A DNA stretch of 64,000 nt, from contig NZ_CP168900.1 of the NCBI RefSeq assembly GCF_041765605.1, positions 2,868,001 to 2,932,000 on the forward strand, written 5' to 3'. Every line of letters begins with the position of its first letter. The stretch's first letter is position 1. The translations under genes and the position numbers were made by a program. Shown piece after piece: positions 28,808 through 37,856 of the stretch. Origin of the DNA: Listeria monocytogenes (GTDB lineage Bacteria > Bacillota > Bacilli > Lactobacillales > Listeriaceae). Below the pieces are notes generated by a model. The model saw nothing but the letters and a program-made list of their open reading frames with translations. It made no database searches and was not told where the DNA came from.

Positions 28808-28813
28808 ATTGTT

Positions 28814-29323
28814 TTATGCTAATTGTTCGCTCATGCTTTCCATTTGGGCAAGGAAGGCTTTTTGCCATTTTTTCTCGTTTAAGAATTCAATTGGGAACTG
28901 AGGGTCAATTGTATGCAGGATTTTAGCCCATGCATCCGTACGTAATGAAGATGCTTGACGAATACTCATAATAAACATTATTACTGTACCAGCGATTAAA
29001 TACAGCGTCATAATAATACCTAATATGATCGTAACTGTCATGTTCCCTCTTACTGCGAAAAAGTAAATTAAATAACCTAAAATGACTGCTGTCGCAAAGA
29101 AAGCGCCAACGAATATCAAGATTTTCTTACGAGTACCACCATAAGTAGAAATACCCAACTCTTTTTCTAACAAAGCCATTTGGCGAATTGGATTCTTTTT
29201 CTTTTCCACTTGAATACCGTATTTATCAATTAATAAATGTGCTGCTTTTCTTTCTTCTTTGTTGTTTTTAGGCATTAATATAATAAGAACAACAAATAGT
29301 GCTATAAAAACTAACTGTGCCAA
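28814..29323 (-). CDS. Hypothetical membrane protein, three TM segments
   Basis: Protein of 169 residues: a membrane segment at the very N-terminus (about 4-19), a basic hydrophilic stretch, two segments (about 67-91 and 96-120) and a soluble C-terminal tail ending in a Met/Glu-rich helix. Family not recognised. I choose TTG at 29323, eight bases after AGGAG; the GTG three codons earlier abuts the SD. It has its own promoter at 29358-29385. Possibly an immunity protein against a membrane-active toxin, from its neighbours only. Confidence 0.7.
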   Translation of the reverse strand: MAQLVFIALFVVLIILMPKNNKEERKAAHLLIDKYGIQVEKKKNPIRQMALLEKELGISTYGGTRKKILIFVGAFFATAVILGYLIYFFAVRGNMTVTIILGIIMTLYLIAGTVIMFIMSIRQASSLRTDAWAKILHTIDPQFPIEFLNEKKWQKAFLAQMESMSEQLA

Positions 29324-29357
29324 ACAAAACACTCCTATATTAAGATTTTCAACTAAT

Positions 29358-29385
29358 TATAGCATTATTAATGTTATTGCAAATT
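29358..29385 (-). promoter_or_regulatory. Promoter of the 169-residue membrane protein gene
   Basis: TATAAT (29363-29358) with TTTGCA (29385-29380) at a 16-base spacer on the minus strand. Confidence 0.55.
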
Positions 29386-29471
29386 GTATATTTTGTGAAC
29401 TAATCAGCGCAGAAAAGTTTGAATTCAGTAGAATCTTACTTGACAATTCACTTTAAATAAAAATTATTTGG

Positions 29472-29945
29472 TTATACTAAAGATTGAACCATTTCCGTCC
29501 ATAAAAATTCCCCAAAATTATCAGCAACAATTTTCTTTTCAGTATTGTTTTCGAATGATAATGGTGTTTCCACGATCACAGCTTCACCCGCACTCCCAAT
29601 CATCGAAGTGTCAATAGAAAAAATCGAGCCATATCCGGAATTTTTTACTATAATTAATTCTTCATTTATATCTCCAAGAACGCGTGCCTGTTCCGTTGCA
29701 TACCTGACATCTGGGATAGAAGTTGCACTTAACCCATTGTGGGATACGCCATAAAAAGATTCACCCTTAAAAGTTAGCGTTCCATATTTTTCTAAAAAAA
29801 GTTTGTACGAATCTGGAAAAACATTTTCTAAAACGTTTTGATAAATTGTAATTACTTCAGCTGTTGCAGTTCCACTAGAATGAAAGGGTGTTTTGCTTTG
29901 CATCATCAGTTTATCTACTTCATCAAGGAAACTATTAGTCATCAT
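29472..29945 (-). CDS. SMI1/KNR4 (SUKH) family protein, second copy
   Basis: Protein of 157 residues with the SUKH layout: N-terminal helices up to [19 protein letters not shown], then GVSHNG, a central strand region with [18 protein letters not shown] and a closing helix with [12 protein letters not shown]. Probably an immunity protein. It diverges strongly from the SUKH protein at 27427-27858, so the two likely bind different toxins. ATG at 29945 or 29942; both lie near AGGAG. A TATAAT box lies upstream near 29992. Confidence 0.82.
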   Translation of the reverse strand: MMTNSFLDEVDKLMMQSKTPFHSSGTATAEVITIYQNVLENVFPDSYKLFLEKYGTLTFKGESFYGVSHNGLSATSIPDVRYATEQARVLGDINEELIIVKNSGYGSIFSIDTSMIGSAGEAVIVETPLSFENNTEKKIVADNFGEFLWTEMVQSLV

Positions 29946-30033
29946 TTACACTCCTAAAAGTTCATTTATTTAACACACCTTTATTATAGCACCATTGTAT
30001 TTATAGACTTTGTAGATTTTGTGACCAAATCCC

Positions 30034-30079
30034 ACAAAAAAACAATCTTTCGACACATTTACTTGTCAAAAGATTGTTT
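30034..30079 (-). terminator. ychF terminator sharing bases with parS
   Basis: AACAATCTTTTGACA / TGTCGAAAGATTGTT stem followed by TTTTT on the minus strand. The upstream arm uses the outer bases of the neighbouring parS site. Confidence 0.8.
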
Positions 30080-30090
30080 CACGTGAAACA
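30075..30090. other. parS site, perfect
   Basis: TGTTTCACGTGAAACA, all 16 positions, directly after the ychF stop codon. Confidence 0.93.
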
Positions 30091-30092
30091 TA

Positions 30093-31193
30093 TTAAACGT
30101 TAAAGCGGAAATGAACAACATCTCCATCTTTCATTTCGTATTCTTTACCTTCCAAGCGTACTTTACCCGCTTCTTTGGCCGCTTGCTCTGAGCCGTATTC
30201 AAGTAAAGCGTCATATGCGACAACTTCGGCACGAATGAATCCGCGTTCGAAGTCCGTGTGGATAATTCCCGCACATTGTGGAGCTTTCATGCCTTTGATG
30301 AATGTCCAAGCGCGAACTTCTTGAACGCCTGCTGTGAAGTAAGTCGCTAAGCCAAGCAATGTATACGCAGAACGAATCAATTGGTCTAAACCAGATTCTT
30401 CAATTCCTAGCGCTTCTAAAAACTCTAGCTTATCTTCGTCTTCAAGTTCAGCAATTTCTTCCTCAGCGCGAGCACATACTACAATAACTTCAGAGTTCTC
30501 ACTCGCAGCGAATTCGCGTACTTGTTGTACATATTTGTTATCGTCCGGACTAGAAACATCTTCTTCACTTACATTTGCTACATATAAAACTGGTTTTCTT
30601 GTAAGTAAGAAAAGGTTGCGAACGATTTTCTCTTCTTCTTCGTTAAATTCAATCGCACGAGCTGGTTTGTCATTTTCGAATGCTTCACGTAGTTTAACTA
30701 AAACGTTATATTCAGCCACAGCATCTTTATCTTTTTGTTTAGACAGCTTCTCAACGCGTCCAATACGCTTCTCTACTGTTTCTAAGTCCGCTAAGATAAG
30801 TTCTAAGTTGATTGTAGAAATATCGTCTAGCGGGTCTACTCGGCCTTCTACATGAGTAATGTTTTCATCGTCAAAGCAACGAGTTACATGACAAATTGCA
30901 TCCACTTGGCGAATATGGGATAAGAATTTGTTTCCAAGCCCTTCCCCTTTACTAGCACCTTTTACAATTCCGGCGATATCTGTAAATTCAAAAGTTGTTG
31001 GAACGGTCTTTTTCGGTTTTACAAGTTCCGTTAGTTTGTTTAATCTGTGGTCAGGAACTTCAACAATTCCTACGTTCGGGTCAATCGTCGCAAACGGATA
31101 ATTCGCAGCCTCTGCTCCTGCTTTTGTGATTGCATTAAAAAGTGTCGATTTCCCAACATTAGGAAGCCCGACAATACCAGCTGTAAGTGCCAT
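30093..31193 (-). CDS. ychF: Ribosome-associated ATPase YchF (OLA1 family)
   Basis: Obg-like P-loop protein of 366 residues that hydrolyses ATP in preference to GTP. G1 is GLPNVGKST near residue 8, G3 is FTDIAGIVKGAS, and the G4 position has NVSE in place of NKxD, the basis of ATP specificity in this family. A central coiled coil and a C-terminal TGS domain (TFIKGMKAPQCAGIIHTDFE ... VHFRFNV) complete it. I start at MALTAG, ten bases after AGGAG; the 16 residues upstream do not fit the family. Confidence 0.96.
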   Translation of the reverse strand: MALTAGIVGLPNVGKSTLFNAITKAGAEAANYPFATIDPNVGIVEVPDHRLNKLTELVKPKKTVPTTFEFTDIAGIVKGASKGEGLGNKFLSHIRQVDAICHVTRCFDDENITHVEGRVDPLDDISTINLELILADLETVEKRIGRVEKLSKQKDKDAVAEYNVLVKLREAFENDKPARAIEFNEEEEKIVRNLFLLTRKPVLYVANVSEEDVSSPDDNKYVQQVREFAASENSEVIVVCARAEEEIAELEDEDKLEFLEALGIEESGLDQLIRSAYTLLGLATYFTAGVQEVRAWTFIKGMKAPQCAGIIHTDFERGFIRAEVVAYDALLEYGSEQAAKEAGKVRLEGKEYEMKDGDVVHFRFNV

Positions 31194-31301
31194 TATATAT
31201 AAACTCCTTTTCATTAACTTCATTTTGAAAATGCCTGTCAAATAGACATTTTTTCACTAACGTATATTATAAAGGTTTTTCAAACAAAAAGCCACCCACC
31301 A

Positions 31302-31342
31302 AAAAACGAAAACCCTTTAATCAGTAAAGGATTTCCGTTTTT
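31302..31342 (-). terminator. Terminator of the GH3 beta-glucoside operon
   Basis: Stem of ACGGAAATCCTTTACT paired with AGGGTTTTCGT-type sequence, followed by T-run on the minus strand, directly after the IIA stop codon. Confidence 0.8.
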
Positions 31343-31344
31343 AA

Positions 31345-31653
31345 TTATTTCATCTCTTTCCAAATAGCAATCATCTCATAAGCTACATCGCGTAATGTGT
31401 AAGTTGTCATAAATTGATCTTCCGCGTGCATGAAGAGGATAGAAATTTGTACGTCTCCGCCATCTGCCTCTTTTTGAATTAGTTGCACATGATTTTTATG
31501 ACCTTCGCTAAGAAATTCATTAGCCTCGTCAATTTTTTTATATGCTTCTGTGAATTTTCTTTGTCTTCCGAATTTCATCGCCTCAATAATGCAACTTCTT
31601 GCGGCGCCAACAGAACTAATTATTTGAAATGATGCGAGTTCCATTCCTTCCAT
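31345..31653 (-). CDS. PTS lactose/cellobiose-family IIA component
   Basis: Phosphocarrier of 102 residues; His52 in GHKNHVQLIQ is the predicted phosphorylation site. It is a clear paralogue of the IIA protein at 15649-15957 (IISSVGAARSCIIEA against MISQVGSARSSYLEG). Last gene of the operon IIC-IIB-GH3-IIA, six bases after the GH3 gene. Confidence 0.93.
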   Translation of the reverse strand: MEGMELASFQIISSVGAARSCIIEAMKFGRQRKFTEAYKKIDEANEFLSEGHKNHVQLIQKEADGGDVQISILFMHAEDQFMTTYTLRDVAYEMIAIWKEMK

Positions 31654-31659
31654 TTTTTG

Positions 31660-33930
31660 CTAGCCTCCTATGATTGAAACTCGCCCTGTTAATTTAGTAT
31701 CAGAACTTCCACCAACGAAAATTTCTATACCACCGGGCTCCACCTCATATTTATTGTTAATTGACCATATTTTAAAACTTGATTTATCTAGCTTAAATGT
31801 CACTGTAGCTGTTTGTTTCGCTGCAATACGAACCTTTTTAAATGCTTTTAATTCTTTTTTTCTTCTAGTAATACTTGCTTCCATATCATGAATATAAAGT
31901 TGCACAACTTCTTCACCAGCTAAATCAGAGATGTTTTTCACGTTTACTGTTACCTCTACAGATTGCCCGCCAAGAAGTTCTGCTATTTTTATAGATTCTT
32001 GTTTTATCTGTAAATCTTGATATTCAAAAGCGCTATAACTTAAACCATAGCCAAATGGATAAAGCGGCTTACCAGTTAAATCAAAGTAGTCTTCTTTATA
32101 CTCCACTGCCTTTTGATTATAGTAAATAGGAATCTGCCCGGAGGATCTTGGTATGCTGACTGGTAATTTACCTGAAGGATTGTAATGACCGAAAAGAACC
32201 TCAGCAATCGCCGTTCCACCAACACTTCCTGGATACCAAGCTGTGAGAATCGCATCTGCTGTCGAACTAATTTCTGGGATAGCGATTGGTCTTCCTTGAA
32301 TCATTACGACAATTACAGGCTTTCCAGTACGCTTCATTGCGTAAAACAAATCTAATTGCGGTTGTGGAAGCGTGATATCAGCAACATCCACATTTTCACC
32401 TGCATCCATGTTCGGGCCTTTAGAGCTTACCGCGCCATTATTTAAAAATTTCATGTCAAAATTCCGTGCGCTTGAACCACCGAGCACCATAACAATAGCA
32501 TCTGCCTCTTTAGCAACCACTTCTGCTCTTTGAATGCCATCCGGAAGCTCTTCACGAATTTCAGCCCCTTTTTCAGAAAGGACTTCCCAATTTTCAGGAA
32601 GCTGATTTTTTATTCCTTCTAAAACAGTGACACATTCTGATTCATTTTGCGGAGCTGTATAGTCTCCCAGCTGATTATAAAGCGCATCTATGCTAGGACC
32701 AACAACAGCTATTTTTTTCCGTTCGCCCGCTAGAGGTAATGTTTCGAAGTCGTTTTTCAAAAGACAAATACCCTCTCTAGCGGCTTGTAAATTTAGTTGT
32801 TTCCAATCAGACTTCGGTGCTTGAATTTCTTCTTCTACAAACGGTTGTTCAAATAGCCCTAATTGGAATTTCACTTGAAGCACTCGCCTCACAGCATCAT
32901 CAACGACCTTTTCATCAAGAATGCCTTTTTCCACGCTTTCTTCAAGAAACGGAAACACTTCATCCCACAAACTCAAATCCACACCGGCTTCAAGAGCCAT
33001 TTTTGCGGCTTTTTTTGGATCAGGATTTAGTTTTAATAATCTATCAAGAGCGCACCCATCTGCCATGACAATCCCGGAGAATCCCATTTCTTCTCGTAAA
33101 ATGGTTGTCAAAAGCTCTTTATTCGCGTGACATGGAACCCCGTCAATCTCATTGTAAGCCGCCATAACGCCAAGAGCACCACTTCTAATTCCAGCACGCA
33201 TTGGATCCAAGAAAATCTCTCTAAGTTCCCTTACACCAATAGAAACTGGCCCAGAATTATGTCCACCAATCGGCTCGCCTTGTGCAGCAAAATGTTTTAA
33301 AATAACAGCAATTTTCCCGCTCGCTTGAAAACCTTCCGTAATCGCCGCTGTTAATTCCGCTGCAAGATATGGATCTTCACCGTAACACTCTTCAGCGCGC
33401 CCCCATCTCGGGTCTCGAAGTATATCTAATGCTGAAGCAAGTGCTAGATGAACTCCCTTTTCGGAAATTTCTTCTGTAATCGCACTTGCGACCTGTTTTT
33501 GCAACTCTGGATTAAAAGAAGCAGCACGAGCTAAATTTACAGGATAAGATTCGCTATCTAACGCTTGGTGACCGTGCGGAACTTCCTCTGCTAATAGTAC
33601 AGGAATCCCTAGGCGCGTATTTTCTATCACATAGCGTTGAATTTTATTAGCTACTTTGCCAGCATTTTTCCGACTTACACCCGTGACCTTATTCATTTTG
33701 GACCATGGATCAGCGCGGAACAGACCGTATAAAGCGCCTATACCTTCAAATCTAGTTACTTCCTCTTTAAATTTTTCTGTGATTTGAAACGTTTCGCCAT
33801 CTCTTGAAAAAGCTTCCCAGCCATACATTCTTTGGTTTAGTTGACCACATTTTTCAGCTAAGGTCATCTTGGAAAGTAAGTCTTCTACACGTTCTGAAAC
33901 TGGTTTCTCCTTATCCAAATAAACAGCCAT
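31660..33930 (-). CDS. Beta-glucosidase, GH3
   Basis: Glycoside hydrolase family 3 enzyme of 756 residues. The nucleophile Asp291 is in GIVMADGCALD; KHFAAQGEPIGGHN and RDPRWGRAEECYGEDP are family signatures. A C-terminal fibronectin type III-like domain covers about residues 655-750. No signal peptide, so it acts on sugars taken up by the cell. GH3 enzymes usually act on unphosphorylated glycosides, which is unusual beside a PTS; the substrate may be a beta-oligoglucoside such as sophorose or laminaribiose type. Strong SD AGGAGGAG. Confidence 0.94.
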   Translation of the reverse strand: MAVYLDKEKPVSERVEDLLSKMTLAEKCGQLNQRMYGWEAFSRDGETFQITEKFKEEVTRFEGIGALYGLFRADPWSKMNKVTGVSRKNAGKVANKIQRYVIENTRLGIPVLLAEEVPHGHQALDSESYPVNLARAASFNPELQKQVASAITEEISEKGVHLALASALDILRDPRWGRAEECYGEDPYLAAELTAAITEGFQASGKIAVILKHFAAQGEPIGGHNSGPVSIGVRELREIFLDPMRAGIRSGALGVMAAYNEIDGVPCHANKELLTTILREEMGFSGIVMADGCALDRLLKLNPDPKKAAKMALEAGVDLSLWDEVFPFLEESVEKGILDEKVVDDAVRRVLQVKFQLGLFEQPFVEEEIQAPKSDWKQLNLQAAREGICLLKNDFETLPLAGERKKIAVVGPSIDALYNQLGDYTAPQNESECVTVLEGIKNQLPENWEVLSEKGAEIREELPDGIQRAEVVAKEADAIVMVLGGSSARNFDMKFLNNGAVSSKGPNMDAGENVDVADITLPQPQLDLFYAMKRTGKPVIVVMIQGRPIAIPEISSTADAILTAWYPGSVGGTAIAEVLFGHYNPSGKLPVSIPRSSGQIPIYYNQKAVEYKEDYFDLTGKPLYPFGYGLSYSAFEYQDLQIKQESIKIAELLGGQSVEVTVNVKNISDLAGEEVVQLYIHDMEASITRRKKELKAFKKVRIAAKQTATVTFKLDKSSFKIWSINNKYEVEPGGIEIFVGGSSDTKLTGRVSIIGG

Positions 33931-33964
33931 ATTCTTTCTCCTCCTTGCTAAAAAACTAGGAATT

Positions 33965-34264
33965 TCACAATAAACTAATTGCTAAATCTAATACTTTTTC
34001 ACCATTCATTCGGCCATAATCAACGATATCAATAACTGCCACCGAGACATTATCCCCAACTGTGTCTATAACCTTATCTTTCATATAATTCACTTGCGGT
34101 CCAAGTAAAATCGCATCTGCTTTACGCCAATTTTTTTCGAAATCCGTCTCTGAAATAGCCCAGATAGTTAATTCTAGATTACGTTCTTCTACAACGCGTT
34201 CCATTTTCCTCACTAAAACACTTGTAGACATTCCCGCATTACACATCAACATAATATTTTTCAT
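33965..34264 (-). CDS. PTS lactose/cellobiose-family IIB component
   Basis: Phosphocarrier of 99 residues; Cys8 in LMCNAGMSTS is the active residue. I start at the ATG after GGAGG with eight-base spacing; the longer frame adds five residues that contain the SD. Lies between the IIC and GH3 genes. Confidence 0.93.
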   Translation of the reverse strand: MKNIMLMCNAGMSTSVLVRKMERVVEERNLELTIWAISETDFEKNWRKADAILLGPQVNYMKDKVIDTVGDNVSVAVIDIVDYGRMNGEKVLDLAISLL

Positions 34265-34279
34265 AAAAAATTCCTCCAA

Positions 34280-35575
34280 TTAGGCTTTAATTCGGTCATT
34301 GGCTTTTAAGAATGGTAGGTAAAGAAGTACGCAGACGCCAATCAAGAAAATTTGGAATACTGCAGCGCGCCAGTCCCCACCTGTTGCAAGGAAGCCGGAA
34401 GCAACAACTGGTGTCGTCCACGGAACCATTACGACTACCTCTGAAATCATATGCAGTTTCGTCGCAAAGTATGCTAAACATAAACAAAGCGGAGTTGAAA
34501 TAATGAACGGAATCATTAAACTCAAGTTATAAACAATCGGAAGTCCAAATACTACTGGTTCATTAATGTTAAATAGACCAGGAGCTGCCGATAAAGTAGC
34601 TATTTCGCGATAATCTTTTCGTTTTGACCAAATAAAAATTGCTATTAACAGCGCAATAGTATTTCCGCCGCCGCCCATAACGCCAAAAACATCACGGAAA
34701 GTAGTATTAATAATATGAGGAATCTCTGTGTGATTCGCAAATGCTGTCATATTTTCTTGCATATTTGCCAAAAGAACTGGGTCCATAATCGGGCCTAAAA
34801 TCCCACTACCAGCAATACCGATAGAATAAAGCATTTGCGAAATTGTCATTAACGTTAGGAACCCTGGAACGCTTGTAACTAGGAATGTTAATGGCTCCTG
34901 AATAATTGCGCTAATTAAAGAATACAAATTCAAGCTGAATAATGTCACTACTAAGAATGAAATAAACGCAAAAATAAGTATTGTTAACATTGTCGGAATA
35001 AGCACATTGAATGATTTAATTACTGCTGGAGGTACGCTATCCCCAGAAATATGGATCTTCATTTTCTCACTCTTAGAAAGGCGAATGAATACTTCTGTTG
35101 CAAGAAGCGCCGTTACAATCCCAACGAACATGCCCGCCGAACCCATCAAGGCTATTGGTAATACTCCAGCAACTTCCACAGATTTCTCTGCACCAATCGG
35201 CACAATTTCTGTTACAGCTGGGATAAAAATAACAATAAGTGCAATGGTCATTAACGCTGGTGCAAACGGATTTTCAAACTTCCGATTTTGCGCTAAAAAG
35301 TAAGCAACCGATGCCCCAATTAAAATAGTAATAATCCCTAAAGTCCCGTTTACAATACTGTTACCTAGCCCTTGCCAAGTCGTAAGTGTTTCGGAACTGA
35401 TAATCGCCGACATAAAACCATCCGGCTTAATAATGACGTTATTAATTAAAACCATGAATCCTGCTAACATAATAAAAGGTAAAATAGTAGCAAATGCATC
35501 ACGCATAGACTTTAAATGAATTTGATTTCCAAGCTTCTGCGATAACCAACTTAATTTCTCGATGAACTTTTTCAA
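34280..35575 (-). CDS. PTS cellobiose-family IIC permease
   Basis: Membrane permease of 431 residues with about ten hydrophobic segments and the family sequence APGLFNINEPVVFGLPIVYN near residues 325-345. First gene of the second beta-glucoside operon. The start is TTG at 35575, eight bases after AAAGGAGG. Confidence 0.93.
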   Translation of the reverse strand: MKKFIEKLSWLSQKLGNQIHLKSMRDAFATILPFIMLAGFMVLINNVIIKPDGFMSAIISSETLTTWQGLGNSIVNGTLGIITILIGASVAYFLAQNRKFENPFAPALMTIALIVIFIPAVTEIVPIGAEKSVEVAGVLPIALMGSAGMFVGIVTALLATEVFIRLSKSEKMKIHISGDSVPPAVIKSFNVLIPTMLTILIFAFISFLVVTLFSLNLYSLISAIIQEPLTFLVTSVPGFLTLMTISQMLYSIGIAGSGILGPIMDPVLLANMQENMTAFANHTEIPHIINTTFRDVFGVMGGGGNTIALLIAIFIWSKRKDYREIATLSAAPGLFNINEPVVFGLPIVYNLSLMIPFIISTPLCLCLAYFATKLHMISEVVVMVPWTTPVVASGFLATGGDWRAAVFQIFLIGVCVLLYLPFLKANDRIKA

Positions 35576-35598
35576 TTTTCATACCTCCTTTGATATTA

Positions 35599-35627
35599 CA
35601 ATAAGTGTAGCGCTTTCTTTTTGTTAA
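35599..35627 (-). promoter_or_regulatory. Promoter region of the GH3 operon with cre-like core
   Basis: TTAACA (35627-35622) with a weak -10 (TTATTG) 17 bases on. The sequence between them reads GAAAGCGCT on the minus strand (35617-35609), the core of a catabolite-responsive element, which predicts CcpA control. The -10 is poor, as expected for an activator-dependent promoter. Confidence 0.4.
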
Positions 35628-35641
35628 ATAAATCTAGTCTT

Positions 35642-35670
35642 TTTCCGCATCTGCATTTTACATGCGGAAA
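35642..35670. promoter_or_regulatory. Inverted repeat, candidate operator for the PRD activator
   Basis: TTTCCGCAT and ATGCGGAAA, 9-bp perfect arms separated by 11 bases, 14 bases upstream of the TTAACA -35 element. Position suits an activator site for the PRD protein encoded next door; it could also act as an RNA hairpin. Confidence 0.45.
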
Positions 35671-35672
35671 TT

Positions 35673-35720
35673 AAAAAAAGACCCGTTAACTTTTTCCTTT
35701 TAAAAAAGTCTAACGAGCCT
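35673..35720 (-). terminator. Terminator of the PRD regulator gene
   Basis: GGCTCGTTAGAC / GTTAACGGGTC-type stem with an A/T-rich loop and TTTTTTT on the minus strand, just after the stop codon. Confidence 0.75.
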
Positions 35721-35725
35721 TCTAG

Positions 35726-37642
35726 TTATAATGTTTGTAACACACGCATAAATTCTTCAAAACTCGTCACCCGTTTTAGCTCTCCCATTGCTTTCGGACT
35801 TTCTACTAAATTACTAATTAATTCATACACAGTCGCAAGCTGCTTTTGCTGCTTATTTTTCACTGCTAACATAAAAATAACATGTGCCTGGTCTTCCTCG
35901 TTCCAATTCACACCTCCGCCACTAGCAATACATACTCCGATAGCTGTTTCTTGAACATTTGCCTCAATTGGGTGCGGTGCCGCAAGCCCATTACCTAAAT
36001 AAGTCGGCACAATTTCTTCCCGCTCAAAAAGTGATGGCAAATAGTCCTCGCCAACAATATTGCTTTCCAACAAAAGATTCGCTAAATCTATCAGCACCTG
36101 CTCTTTATCCTTTTTATCAGTAATTAAAAACAGTGATTCCTTAAAAACCTTGCCCACTTCAAATTGGTTCTTCGCCTCATCTTGATTCATTAACGCAGTA
36201 ATATTACGAATATCCGCCTTTGTCAAAAATGGCGACACTTGAATAAATGGATGCAACTTCATTCGTAGTGGCACAGTAGAAATAACAAAATCACACGTCG
36301 TTCCACTCTGTTCATATTCTTTAAATGAGTACACACCAACTATTTCAAGTGTATTCTCAAACTCTTTTCGTACTTTAGATTCCAAAAGTTGGGATGTGCC
36401 TAAACCCGAAGCACAGACAATCAACACTTTTTGCTTTTCAGATACTATTTCTTTATCTAGACCATATAAAAAGTGAATAGCCAAATAGCCTACCTCGGCT
36501 TCGTCTACATTTGTTTTTAACTCCTGCTCAAGCACCTCTTTAGCAACCAATCCTAATTCAAAAGCTAGCGGATAATTAGCCTTTAGATTTTTCAAATAGG
36601 GATTTTGAATATTCATATTGAATTTAATCCTGTTAATTGCTGGCTTTAAATGTAGCGCAATATTTGAAATCATTTTTTGATCTCGTTTAAAGTCGTAACC
36701 GTACAGCTCTTTAATCTTCGCTAACATCTTATCAACGATGATATATTCTCGGTAATTATTAAAATCGCTCTTTCTGTTTTTCGAACTAAGATGTAGCAAC
36801 AGATAAGCAGTCTCACTTTCTGGGAAATGAATTCCTTCTAAAAGATTTATTTCTTTTATAATACCTTGAGCCGCCCGTAATTCAGGCATACTAAATTCAA
36901 TATCTTCCAAATCTGTTGCTGGCACATAACAGTTATCTTTTACACGACATACAGCTATTGCGATATGAATGATTAAATTTTTAACCGAGATATCCGTCAT
37001 ATGAATATTATATTTAGCTACATGAGAAACAATAATCTGCTCCATCATTTCCAAATTAACTTCTCCAAAAAAATTTCTTTCCGCTTCTGTAATAAGCGGA
37101 CTAGTGGACTCCACTAACAAATACCTTGAAAAACAAAATCGGATAGCGAGTTCTGCGCCAGTAATTCTAATTCCGTAGCCAGCTCGTTTTTCCACTTTCA
37201 GATCATTTTCTTTGAGTTTTCGTTTAACTTCTAAAATATCCAAATTTATCGTAGACTTACTAACAAAAAGTTCTTCTGCTAACGTTTCAAGCTTTACATA
37301 GTCATTTTTAAGTAATAAATATCGAATAATATAATCTGCTCTGTCCTCTGCAAACATCGGTACAATATTCATATTAGCTCTTCCCACCGAATCATCCAAA
37401 AGAGCTTCGCGAAGCGCTTTTTCATCACCAATAACTAGCCGATACCCTACACCAGACAGTGATTCAATTTCGTTTCCACCTATAGTCAATATTTGATTAA
37501 TTCCTTTAATGTCATTTCTAATTGTCCGAGGGTTAACAGCCAATGCTTCCCCTAATTCTCTACCACTAATAAACTCCATCTTCAAATAAAGCATATGAAC
37601 TATTTGTTTCCATCTTGGTAATGATAATTTTGAAGCACTCAC
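35726..37642 (-). CDS. PRD-containing transcriptional activator (LicR/BglG-like, with EIIB and EIIA domains)
   Basis: Regulator of 638 residues. Order: N-terminal HTH_11 (about 8-60), a second winged-helix region (about 80-150), PRD1 (about 185-290), PRD2 (about 300-405), an EIIB-like domain with VLIVCASGLGTSQLLESKV and a Cys near residue 420, and a C-terminal EIIA domain (about 500-638) with the phosphorylatable His in AAPHPIEA. Phosphorylation by the PTS tunes such activators to sugar supply. It lies directly upstream of the IIC-IIB-GH3-IIA operon, its likely target. GTG start with SD GGAG. Confidence 0.92.
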   Translation of the reverse strand: MSASKLSLPRWKQIVHMLYLKMEFISGRELGEALAVNPRTIRNDIKGINQILTIGGNEIESLSGVGYRLVIGDEKALREALLDDSVGRANMNIVPMFAEDRADYIIRYLLLKNDYVKLETLAEELFVSKSTINLDILEVKRKLKENDLKVEKRAGYGIRITGAELAIRFCFSRYLLVESTSPLITEAERNFFGEVNLEMMEQIIVSHVAKYNIHMTDISVKNLIIHIAIAVCRVKDNCYVPATDLEDIEFSMPELRAAQGIIKEINLLEGIHFPESETAYLLLHLSSKNRKSDFNNYREYIIVDKMLAKIKELYGYDFKRDQKMISNIALHLKPAINRIKFNMNIQNPYLKNLKANYPLAFELGLVAKEVLEQELKTNVDEAEVGYLAIHFLYGLDKEIVSEKQKVLIVCASGLGTSQLLESKVRKEFENTLEIVGVYSFKEYEQSGTTCDFVISTVPLRMKLHPFIQVSPFLTKADIRNITALMNQDEAKNQFEVGKVFKESLFLITDKKDKEQVLIDLANLLLESNIVGEDYLPSLFEREEIVPTYLGNGLAAPHPIEANVQETAIGVCIASGGGVNWNEEDQAHVIFMLAVKNKQQKQLATVYELISNLVESPKAMGELKRVTSFEEFMRVLQTL

Positions 37643-37796
37643 GTAGCTCCACTCCTCACGACAATTAATTTAAGCTATTTCATTCTGATTATAAGCCTAT
37701 CACCTGATAACGACAAGTCTTCCAGAAATAGTATCAAGTATTCTAATAAAAATCAACATCGCTAAAACGCCTTTGCAACAACCTTCAAGCTAAAAA

Positions 37797-37812
37797 AGTT
37801 TCACGTGAAACA
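37797..37812. other. parS site, one mismatch
   Basis: AGTTTCACGTGAAACA, 15 of 16 positions, intergenic between kat and the PRD regulator. Confidence 0.8.
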
Positions 37813-37849
37813 TAAAAAAACGAAAACCCTAAAGAGGATTTCCGTTTTC
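37813..37849 (-). terminator. kat terminator
   Basis: AAAACGGAAATCCT / AGGGTTTTCGTTTT stem followed by T-run on the minus strand, adjacent to the parS site. Confidence 0.8.
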
Positions 37850-37856
37850 ATTTCAC

